Shown here piece by piece: positions 57,158-64,000 of a DNA stretch of 64,000 nt. Position numbers and translations under genes: made by a program. The notes below the pieces were generated by a model. It searched no databases, was not told the DNA's origin, and worked only from the letters and a program-made list of their open reading frames with translations. The DNA comes from a virus: IMG/VR virus record IMGVR_UViG_3300045977_000336, positions 1-64,000 of that record; one strand, given 5' to 3'. Each line of letters opens with the position of its first letter. Positions within the stretch are counted from its first letter, which is position 1.

Positions 57158-57181
57158 CGAGTGTTTCCACGGAAACACTCG
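57158..57181. repeat. Dispersed palindrome, copy 6, with 11-bp arms
   Basis: CGAGTGTTTCC and GGAAACACTCG around AC, 43 bases before the helicase-methyltransferase gene. A half copy GTGTTCCCGCGGCAC stands at 57137. Confidence 0.75.
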
Positions 57182-57224
57182 GCAGCGCGCCAGGCGCAAC
57201 ACCCGCTTGATAAAGGATCAGCCC

Positions 57225-60200
57225 ATGGACTATCAAACCTACATCGAAAGCAAAATCGAACTGGCCCAGCCGATCGGCCTGGCCGACCCGTCCGGCCTCA
57301 CGCTGCACCCCAGCACCTACCCGCACCAGCGCGACGCCATCCACTGGGCGCTGCGCAATGGCCGCGGCCTGATTGCCATGAGCTTTGGATTGGGCAAGTG
57401 TCATGGGGCTGGTACGCAGCTCCTCATGGCAGACGGCACACTCAAAAACGTTGAAGATATTCGTGTAGGCGATTGCCTCATGGGGGATGACAGCCTGCCG
57501 CGCCGTGTCTTGTCATTGGCCCGTGGCCGCGAAGCACTGTATCGGATCACGCTTAAGAATGGCGATACCTACACCTGCAACGAATCACACATGCTGAGTT
57601 TGCGCGTATCGAACAAGTACCACCAACACCGCTATGGCGATGTTGTGAACATGTCGGTTCGCGAATACCTGACGTTGCCGGACTACGTTAAGCACAACTG
57701 CCTCAAGCACTATAAGGTTCCAGTTGATTTTGCCGCACGGCCTGTTCCGTTTGATCCCTACCTTTATGGCGCCTGGCTGGGAGACGGAACGGCTAACATG
57801 TTAGCCTGGACCATCAACGACCGCGACCAGGCTATTGTCGAGCGCATTCAGCAGTTTGCCGACGCACTCGACCTTGACGTGCAAGAGCGACCCGCGCGAG
57901 GTTGCACCACGTATGCGCTCACCCGCCGCGTCCGCGGCCGTGCCTTGCACTGTGATGAATTCTACTTCGTCCAGAGTAGTTCGGACGAGCAGGGGAAACA
58001 CATCGATCGCCGTTACCTTCAAAACAGCCGCGAATTTCGCCTGGAACTTCTAGCCGGGTTACTGGACACGGACGGATATTTAATCGACAACTGCTACGAG
58101 ATCGCGACCAAATGGGCAGGACTCCGTGACGATATTCTGTTTCTGTGCCGCTCGCTTGGCCTGTCGGTCTCTCACGGGATCAAAGTGGTGGATGACGTTA
58201 TTTATTACCGCATTTATATTAGCGGAAATGTAGAAGCGATACCCTGTGTAACTCGCAAAAAAGCCACCGCTCGCCGACAAATCAAAAACCCATTGGTTTA
58301 CGGCTTCTGCGTAGAGCCACTCGGAGTGGGTGACTATTACGGATTCGAGATCGACGGTAATCATCTCTATTTACTAGGCGACTTTACGGTTGCGCACAAC
58401 TCTCACATCCAGATCGAGATCGCCCGTTCACTCCACGAAATGACGGACCAGTCGTTCTTGCTGGTGTGCCCGCTCGGCGTCAAGCACCAGTTCGAGCACG
58501 AAGACGGCCCGCGCCTGGGCGTGCCCTGGCAGTACGTGCGCACCGACGACGAGCTGCGCGCCGCCGAGACGCCCTACCTCATCACCAACTATGAGCGCGT
58601 GCGCGATGGCGATATAGACCCGCGCCAACACACGCTCTGCGGCGTCAGTCTCGACGAGGGCAGCGTCCTGAGAAATTTGGGCAGCAAAACCTATCAAACC
58701 TTTCAGGACGTCTTCGCCCACGTGCCGCACCGCTTCGTCAACACCGCCACGCCCTCGCCCAATCGCTTTCGCGAACTCATCTACTACGCCCAGTTCCTGG
58801 GCGTGATGGATGCCGGGCAGGCCTTGACCCGCTTCTTCAAACGCAATCCCGAGAAGGCCGGCGACCTGACCCTGCACCCGCATCACGAAAAAGAATTCTG
58901 GTTGTGGGTGGCGTCCTGGGCCTTGTTCATCTATCGGCCCAGCGACCTGGGCTATAGCGACGACGGCTACGACGTCCCGGAGCTGCGCGTCCACTACCAC
59001 CGCCTGAATGCCGATCACACCCGCGCCTGGGAACAGCAGGACGGCCGCGGCCAGCGCCGCTTATTGCTCGATGCCTCGTCGAGTGCCACGGCGGCCGTAA
59101 AGGAAAAGCGCGCCACCTTGAGCGCGCGTGTGGAAGAAGCCCGTTCGATCATTGCCGCCAATTCCGATCGCCACTGGCTGATCTGGCATCACCTCGAAGA
59201 CGAGCGCCGTGCGGTTGAAAAATCGATCCCCGGCACCGTGGCCGTCTACGGCTCACAGGACCTGGAACTGCGCGAACAGCGCATCCTCGACTTCACACAC
59301 GGCCAGATCCCGATTCTGGCGACCAAGCCCGAGATCGCTGGCAGCGGCTGCAACTTCCAGCGGCACTGTTACAGCAACATCTTCCTCGGCATCGACTACA
59401 AGTTCGAGGACTTCATTCAGGCCATCCACCGCACCCAGCGCTTCCAGCAGACGCAGCCGGTGGACGTCCATATCATCTACTCCGAGAGCGAAGACCACGT
59501 GGTCGAAGTGCTAAAGCGCAAGTGGGCCGCCCACGACGAACTGACGCAGCGCATGCAGGGCATCGTCAAACACTACGGCCTCAGCCATCGCGCGCTGGAA
59601 ACCGATCTAAAGCGCACCCTGGGCGTAGAGCGGCAGGCAGTCACAGGCCAGCGCTTTACGGCCATCCACAACGACAGCGTGTTGGAACTGGCCGACATGC
59701 CCGCTAACAGCGTCGGCCTGGTTCATACCTCGATCCCCTTCGGCAATCACTACGAGTACACCACCCAGCTGGAGGACTTCGGCCACAATGAAAGCGACGC
59801 CGACTTCTGGCAGCAGATGGACTACCTGATCCCGCATTTATTTCGTGTGCTCAAGCCCGGGCGGCTGGCTGCCATTCACGTCAAAGATCGCATTCTTTAT
59901 AGTTATCAAACCGCCAGCGGCTTCATGGAAGTCGAAGAGTTCAGCGACGACACGGTCAAAGCCTTCAAGCGGCACGGCTTCCTCTATGAAGGCCGCCGCA
60001 CCATCGTGACCGACGTCGTCCGCGAAAACGCCGGCACCTACCGCCTGGGTTGGACCGAGATGGTGAAAGACGCCAGCAAAATGGGCAGCGGACTGCCCGA
60101 ATACCTGCTGCTGTTCCGCAAGCCGCCTACCGAATCGACTGACCAGTATGCCGACGATTACATCGTCAAGCGCAAAGACGAATACTCGTTGGGCCGCTGG

Positions 60201-60749
60201 CAAATCGATGCCCACTCCCTCTGGCGCTCGAACGGCAACCGGCCGTTGACGCCGGAAGAGATCGCGCTGCTCGAATATCCCGGCGATGTCTTCACCGCCG
60301 AGCAGATGTCGACGCCCTACGATTACGAACGCCACGTCGCCATCAACGACGCCCTCGAGGCGCGCACGCGGCTGCCCAAATCGTTCATGCTCATCCCGCC
60401 GAAAGTCACCCGTGGCGAAGACGACCCAGTCTGGGACGACGTCGTCGCCATGCGCACACTCAACAGCAACCAGGCCCTGACCCGCGAGCGCAATCACATC
60501 TGCCCATTGCCCTTCGATATCGTCGAGCGCGTCATCCGCCTCTACAGCAACCCCGACGACGTCGTGCTCGACTGCTTCGCCGGCCTGTTCACCGTGCCCT
60601 ACACAGCCATCAAAATGAACCGCCACGGCTACGGCATCGAACTAAGCGGCGAATACTACACCTGCGGCGTCCGCTACTGCCAGCAAATTGAGCAGCAGGT
60701 CCTGACGCCGACCCTGTTCGACCTGCTAGCGCTTGAGCAGGGAAAGTAG
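57225..60749 (+). CDS. Helicase-DNA methyltransferase fusion interrupted by an intein
   Basis: A 1174-residue precursor; 840 residues after splicing. AAAGGA precedes ATG at 57225. The helicase part has Walker A AMSFGLGK/SHIQIE (split by the intein), motif II VSLDEGSVLRN, motif III NTATPSPNRF, and motifs V-VI KPEIAGSGCNFQ and FIQAIHRTQRFQQTQ. The C-terminal part is a DNA methyltransferase: ADMPANSVGLVHTSIPFGNH (motif IV position, TSIPF and not DPPY), VLKPGRLAAIHVKDR, and VLDCFAGLFTVPYTAIKMNR with GIELSGEYY (motif I). Such fusions occur in phages and probably modify phage DNA. The unusual motif IV makes the activity uncertain. Confidence 0.8.
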   Translation: MDYQTYIESKIELAQPIGLADPSGLTLHPSTYPHQRDAIHWALRNGRGLIAMSFGLGKCHGAGTQLLMADGTLKNVEDIRVGDCLMGDDSLPRRVLSLARGREALYRITLKNGDTYTCNESHMLSLRVSNKYHQHRYGDVVNMSVREYLTLPDYVKHNCLKHYKVPVDFAARPVPFDPYLYGAWLGDGTANMLAWTINDRDQAIVERIQQFADALDLDVQERPARGCTTYALTRRVRGRALHCDEFYFVQSSSDEQGKHIDRRYLQNSREFRLELLAGLLDTDGYLIDNCYEIATKWAGLRDDILFLCRSLGLSVSHGIKVVDDVIYYRIYISGNVEAIPCVTRKKATARRQIKNPLVYGFCVEPLGVGDYYGFEIDGNHLYLLGDFTVAHNSHIQIEIARSLHEMTDQSFLLVCPLGVKHQFEHEDGPRLGVPWQYVRTDDELRAAETPYLITNYERVRDGDIDPRQHTLCGVSLDEGSVLRNLGSKTYQTFQDVFAHVPHRFVNTATPSPNRFRELIYYAQFLGVMDAGQALTRFFKRNPEKAGDLTLHPHHEKEFWLWVASWALFIYRPSDLGYSDDGYDVPELRVHYHRLNADHTRAWEQQDGRGQRRLLLDASSSATAAVKEKRATLSARVEEARSIIAANSDRHWLIWHHLEDERRAVEKSIPGTVAVYGSQDLELREQRILDFTHGQIPILATKPEIAGSGCNFQRHCYSNIFLGIDYKFEDFIQAIHRTQRFQQTQPVDVHIIYSESEDHVVEVLKRKWAAHDELTQRMQGIVKHYGLSHRALETDLKRTLGVERQAVTGQRFTAIHNDSVLELADMPANSVGLVHTSIPFGNHYEYTTQLEDFGHNESDADFWQQMDYLIPHLFRVLKPGRLAAIHVKDRILYSYQTASGFMEVEEFSDDTVKAFKRHGFLYEGRRTIVTDVVRENAGTYRLGWTEMVKDASKMGSGLPEYLLLFRKPPTESTDQYADDYIVKRKDEYSLGRWQIDAHSLWRSNGNRPLTPEEIALLEYPGDVFTAEQMSTPYDYERHVAINDALEARTRLPKSFMLIPPKVTRGEDDPVWDDVVAMRTLNSNQALTRERNHICPLPFDIVERVIRLYSNPDDVVLDCFAGLFTVPYTAIKMNRHGYGIELSGEYYTCGVRYCQQIEQQVLTPTLFDLLALEQGK
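57399..58400 (+). mobile_element. Intein with LAGLIDADG endonuclease (334 aa)
   Basis: It begins with Cys (CHGAGTQLLMADGTLKNV) directly after the Lys of Walker A and ends with LLGDFTVAHN before Ser, the standard C...HN/S splice junction. The N-splicing block B is TCNESHMLSL. Endonuclease motifs are YGAWLGDGTAN and LLAGLLDTDGYL. Codon use is more AT-rich than in the exteins. Removing it restores GLGKS, so splicing is needed for an ATP-binding helicase. Confidence 0.9.
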
Positions 60750-60761
60750 ATAGGAACCGTC

Positions 60762-63017
60762 ATGAAAAAACGCTCGAAAGTCATTGAACCTGAATTCAGC
60801 CCCGTCGAGCTCGGCCACATCCCCGGATGGTGGAAAGTCTTCGAGAAAAAGCCCGGCCAGCGCGGCTATGCCTGCGCCGATGGCTGGTGCGGCTGCGGCG
60901 GAGGAACGGCGTCGATCATCGAGTCGGTCCTGTCTGCTGGCGGTTACATTGAATATATGGCCGCGGTGAATCACTGGACGCCCGCCATTCTCGTGCACAC
61001 CAAAAACTATCCGGGCGTCGCGCACTTTTGCGACAAGATGGAGAACCTCGATCCCAAGGTGGCTGTGCCGGGCGGCCATCTCGACATCTTCACCGCCGGC
61101 ATAAAGTGCCAACCCTTTACCCGCGCAGCCGGCGGCAAGGAGCGCAACGAACAAGAGCGCATGGACGCCTTCCAGGTGCTGCGCTGGCTCAACGACCTGG
61201 ACGTCTCGCGCCTGGTGGTCGAAAACGTCCAGGAGTTTCTGGATTGGGGGCCTCTCAATAAATCCGGGCATCCGATCAAGAGCCGCAAAGGCGAGATGTT
61301 CAATGCGTGGATCGCGCAGCTGCGGGCCATGAATTACACCGTCAAGTGGCGGGTGTTGACCGCCTGCTGGTACGGCGATCCGACCAGCCGCGAGCGTCTC
61401 TGGATCATAGCCAAGAAAGGCAATCGAAAAATATTTTTCCCAGAGCCCACACACCGCGATCCCAATAAGCCCGCCGACATGTTTAACGCGAGCCTGCCCG
61501 TCTGGCCCGTCGCCCGCGACATTATTGACTTCAACCTGCCCACCAAGCCGGTCTTTGGCAGCGCCCTCGTGCCTAACACCCTGGCGCGCATCCTGGCCGG
61601 ATCAGATAAGTTCGTCGGTAAACGGCTGGAGTTTCCCGTGTTGCCGGGCCTCCCGAAATTCACGCCCAGGAAAGCCAAAAAGGGCGGTCGCCTGAGTCCC
61701 TACGCCGAACAGGCTCACCGCTTCCACTATCTCAACCTGGCCATTCGCGCCGCGCAGGGTCTGCCGCTCGGCAAGTTGAACAAAAAATACGTCGCCCGTG
61801 TTTCACCCGAGGCTGTGGAGTTGATCCTGAAGTCTGTCCGTTTCAATCCCTCAGCAGTTGAGGAGTCCAGAGAATTCGCTATCAAATTGTACGGCACCTC
61901 GACCACGAAATCCATTGACCACGCGCTGCCCTCCATCACGGCGCAGGGCGGGCACATTGGGTTTGTCGTCGTGAACAATGGCGGCATTGATGGCTACGAG
62001 CGCAATCACGGGCTGCATGAATCAGTCCCCGCCATAACGACCCAGCCGTCCATCGGCATGGTCGACTTCGTTATCTCGCAGCAGTCGGAAGGTGCGCCCC
62101 GCAGCATCGACCGTGAACTTCCGGCCGTCACCCAGGACGGCGCCATCAACAAGATCAGCGTCATCGCGCGTCAAGAGGAATCTTTCCTGATCGCGCATTT
62201 CGGCGAGCATGAAAATAAATCCCCGCGCACTCATTCGATCGATCAATCCTTTCCCACAGTAACCCAACGCGGTGCCGGCGATCTGGTCGCGCAGGTCAGT
62301 TACCTGGTATCCGGTGAGCACTATAACGGCGACGATCGGGTTGCACCGGGCGAGAAAGAAATGCCGACCCTCACCACCAACCCGGACTGGGGCGTCGTCG
62401 AAACGCGGGAATTCATGCTGGGGTTCGGCGGGCGCTCGCTCGACCCGAGTTCATCGCGTGAGCCGACGAAAACCCAGACCGCCAACGATCGGCCCGGCCT
62501 CGTCGAGAGTCATTTCATTTTCCCTTCCGACCATCGCGGCGAACCGGAAACGGGCCGGCATACGCAGCCTATCACGATCCCGATCCGGTCCATCACAACC
62601 CGGGAGCACTGGACGGTCGTCGGAACGTATTTGACCGAGTACCACAATCACGACGACCGCGATCGGACATCATCGGTGGATGAAGAACTGCCCACCCTCG
62701 ACACCAGCAACCGCTACACGATCGCTTTCCTGGCCGCCTATTACGGCACCGCGGCAGACGGCCAGCGTCTGGATCAATCCATACGGGCCCTGACCACCAA
62801 AGACCGCTTCATGTTGGTGATCCCCGGCATCGGCTACATGGACTGGCGTTACCGCATGCTCGTCTTAAAGGAACTGAAGAAGGCCCATTCGTTTCCCGAC
62901 GATTTCGATTTCGCGGACGTGAGTTATGAAGAGGGCAAGAAGATGGTCGGCAACTCATGGCCCATCGGCATGGGAACCGCCGTCGTCAGCGCAGCATTGC
63001 TCGAGAGGAAATCATGA
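60762..63017 (+). CDS. C5 cytosine DNA methyltransferase with nine internal repeats
   Basis: A 751-residue protein. Motif I ADGWCGCGGGTASI (40-53), motif IV GIKCQPFT with catalytic Cys116 (Lys in place of the usual Pro before Cys), motif VI VVENV (152-156), motif VIII TSRERLWIIAKK (208-219) and motif X KKMVGNSWPIGMGTAVV (727-743) are present. Between VIII and X are nine copies of a unit like D-x3-LPTxTTxxxxGxV, at about residues 385, 418, 448, 492, 529, 564, 605, 638 and 669. Normal enzymes have one or two. The repeats lie where the target recognition region belongs, so several recognition modules are possible. Confidence 0.8.
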   Translation: MKKRSKVIEPEFSPVELGHIPGWWKVFEKKPGQRGYACADGWCGCGGGTASIIESVLSAGGYIEYMAAVNHWTPAILVHTKNYPGVAHFCDKMENLDPKVAVPGGHLDIFTAGIKCQPFTRAAGGKERNEQERMDAFQVLRWLNDLDVSRLVVENVQEFLDWGPLNKSGHPIKSRKGEMFNAWIAQLRAMNYTVKWRVLTACWYGDPTSRERLWIIAKKGNRKIFFPEPTHRDPNKPADMFNASLPVWPVARDIIDFNLPTKPVFGSALVPNTLARILAGSDKFVGKRLEFPVLPGLPKFTPRKAKKGGRLSPYAEQAHRFHYLNLAIRAAQGLPLGKLNKKYVARVSPEAVELILKSVRFNPSAVEESREFAIKLYGTSTTKSIDHALPSITAQGGHIGFVVVNNGGIDGYERNHGLHESVPAITTQPSIGMVDFVISQQSEGAPRSIDRELPAVTQDGAINKISVIARQEESFLIAHFGEHENKSPRTHSIDQSFPTVTQRGAGDLVAQVSYLVSGEHYNGDDRVAPGEKEMPTLTTNPDWGVVETREFMLGFGGRSLDPSSSREPTKTQTANDRPGLVESHFIFPSDHRGEPETGRHTQPITIPIRSITTREHWTVVGTYLTEYHNHDDRDRTSSVDEELPTLDTSNRYTIAFLAAYYGTAADGQRLDQSIRALTTKDRFMLVIPGIGYMDWRYRMLVLKELKKAHSFPDDFDFADVSYEEGKKMVGNSWPIGMGTAVVSAALLERKS

Positions 63018-63283
63018 CCCCCACATCCCGCAAACCACCCGTCGAACCGATCGCCATGCGCGCCCGGCGCTTCGGCTACTTCCCCAAGACCTTCGTCTGG
63101 CGCGGAAAAACCTACAACGTCGAAGCCGTGGAGCGCTGTCACACCACCGCCCAATCCCGCCGGGGCCGTCCCCGTTTATCCCGTCACAACTTCCGCGTGC
63201 GCTGCGCCGAAGGCACCTTCGACATCTTCCAGGACCTGCAACACAACACCTGGCACATTCAAGTCCCGAACCAAGGATCTTAG
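63014..63283 (+). CDS. DUF6504-like small protein (89 aa)
   Basis: The product MTPTSRKPPVEPIAMRARRF overlaps the methyltransferase stop (ATGA). The core KTFVWRGKTYNVEAVERC, FRVRCAEGTFDIFQDLQ and WHIQV resembles short DUF6504-type proteins (one beta-sheet domain). It is commonly beside DNA-modification genes; the function is unknown. Confidence 0.5.
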   Translation: MTPTSRKPPVEPIAMRARRFGYFPKTFVWRGKTYNVEAVERCHTTAQSRRGRPRLSRHNFRVRCAEGTFDIFQDLQHNTWHIQVPNQGS

Positions 63284-63285
63284 TC

Positions 63286-64000
63286 ATGGCCGACCTAACC
63301 CTCATCTCCTGGACCGATCGCACGCACAACGAATGGATCGGCTGCACCAAACTCTCGGCCGGCTGCACCAACTGCTACGCCGAAGTCGATACCCCCACGC
63401 GTGTGCTCCGCGCCCACGGCCAGGAAACCTGGGGACCGCGTGGCATCCGCCACCTGACCTCCGCCTCGAATCGCCGCAAGCCCTACGCGTGGAACAAGCA
63501 AGACTGGCAAGAGTGCGACTGTGGCTGGCGCGGACCCATGAGTAACACGCACATCGATTGCCCCGAGTGCGGCCGCATCGTTCTGCATCCCACGCGCCAG
63601 CGCGTGTTCTGTTCGTCATTGTCTGATGTGTTCGAAGTCAACCCGCAACTGAAAACCTACCGCCGCGACCTCTTCAAGACGATCGAGGATTGCCGCAACT
63701 TGGACTGGCTCTTGTTAACTAAACGGCCCGAGTATGTCGTCCCTCTTATTGAAGGTGCTACCGGTCGAACGGCCGCGGCGTGGCTGGCCGACTGCCGTCA
63801 TGTGCGCATCGGCACCACCGTCGAGAATCAGCCCATGGCCAACCAGCGCATACCTGCATTGCTCAAGATCCCGTCCAGCCTGCTCTTCCTCTCGTGCGAG
63901 CCACTCCTGGGCCCCATCGACTTCACGGTCACCGTCGATCCCGGCGACGAATATGGCGACGGTGTGACTCATTGGAACATGCTGTCCGGCGAGCGTTGGA
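63286..64000 (+). CDS. DUF5131 three-Cys protein, phage type, cut by the window end
   Basis: 238 residues are visible from MADLTLISWTDRTHNEWIGC. The motif C20-x6-C27-x2-C30-Y (GCTKLSAGCTNCYAE) has the same spacing as the gene at 34770. VFCSSLSDVFEVNPQL, LDWLLLTKRPEYV and FLSCEPLLGPIDF follow in family order. An insert with CDCGWRG...CPECG (about residues 84-105) looks like a zinc ribbon that the other copy lacks. It starts 2 bases after the DUF6504-like stop. The remainder lies outside the window. Confidence 0.8.
   Translation, partial: MADLTLISWTDRTHNEWIGCTKLSAGCTNCYAEVDTPTRVLRAHGQETWGPRGIRHLTSASNRRKPYAWNKQDWQECDCGWRGPMSNTHIDCPECGRIVLHPTRQRVFCSSLSDVFEVNPQLKTYRRDLFKTIEDCRNLDWLLLTKRPEYVVPLIEGATGRTAAAWLADCRHVRIGTTVENQPMANQRIPALLKIPSSLLFLSCEPLLGPIDFTVTVDPGDEYGDGVTHWNMLSGERW

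Noticed and set aside
1-64000. tRNA or rRNA genes
   Set aside because: I saw no tRNA cloverleaf with a conserved T-loop and no rRNA sequence. A tRNA search program would be decisive and could not be run.

Overview
The window reads as most of a temperate, long-tailed (siphovirus-type) phage or prophage of a GC-rich bacterium. The phage call rests on an HK97-type head module (small and large terminase, portal, prohead protease, major capsid), a tail module (tail tube, frameshifted tail chaperone, 982-residue tape measure, distal tail proteins, beta-helix fibre), a divergent repressor region and an early replication and methylation region. The host is probably a member of the Chloroflexota (Anaerolineae-like). 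That is an inference from Thr/Pro-rich lipoprotein linkers, high GC, and abundant intergenic 7-mer and 8-mer tandem repeats, and no marker gene is present to settle it.

Layout. Position 2-133 is the C-terminal end of a tyrosine recombinase. A 377-base gap (134-510) holds hairpins, a strong rightward promoter and a terminator. From 34.2 kb down to 511 runs one long leftward late operon. Reading with transcription it holds two LexA-type DNA-binding proteins, a holin-like protein and a coiled-coil protein, terminase, a SAM methyltransferase, portal, and then an insertion with a PAS protein, an SH3-like protein, a tandem glycosidase and an M23 peptidase. Prohead protease, capsid, a glycosyltransferase, a set of repetitive structural proteins, neck proteins, tail tube, chaperone, tape measure, tail tip and fibre follow. 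Most gene junctions are ATGA overlaps or a few bases.

From 34.3 to 48.2 kb is a leftward lysogeny and accessory region. It contains a five-gene low-GC putative defence cassette (MmeI-like restriction-modification enzyme, DUF2806, HEPN/TIGR02391, TcmP and DUF5131), two membrane or lipoprotein genes, a large serine recombinase, two lipoproteins with a shared signal region, two small paralogues and an XRE-type repressor. Two copies of a covarying structured element, about 110 nt each, bracket the defence part at 34.6 and 43.4 kb.

From 48.3 kb to the right edge is the rightward early operon. It holds a ribbon-helix-helix protein, many small proteins, a Toprim protein, a putative replication initiator with a large palindrome in its linker, a ParB-like protein, an intein-containing helicase-methyltransferase fusion, a C5 cytosine methyltransferase with nine internal repeats, and a second DUF5131 gene cut by the window end. 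If the molecule is circular, the early operon would continue past 64 kb into the recombinase that ends at 133 and converge there on the late operon. This is inference.

The most unusual items are the paired structured RNA-like elements around the defence cassette, the dispersed GTTTCC-NN-GGAAAC palindromes with compensating flanks (one just upstream of parB), octamer repeats that supply both stop and start codons between late genes, and several candidate small RNAs.
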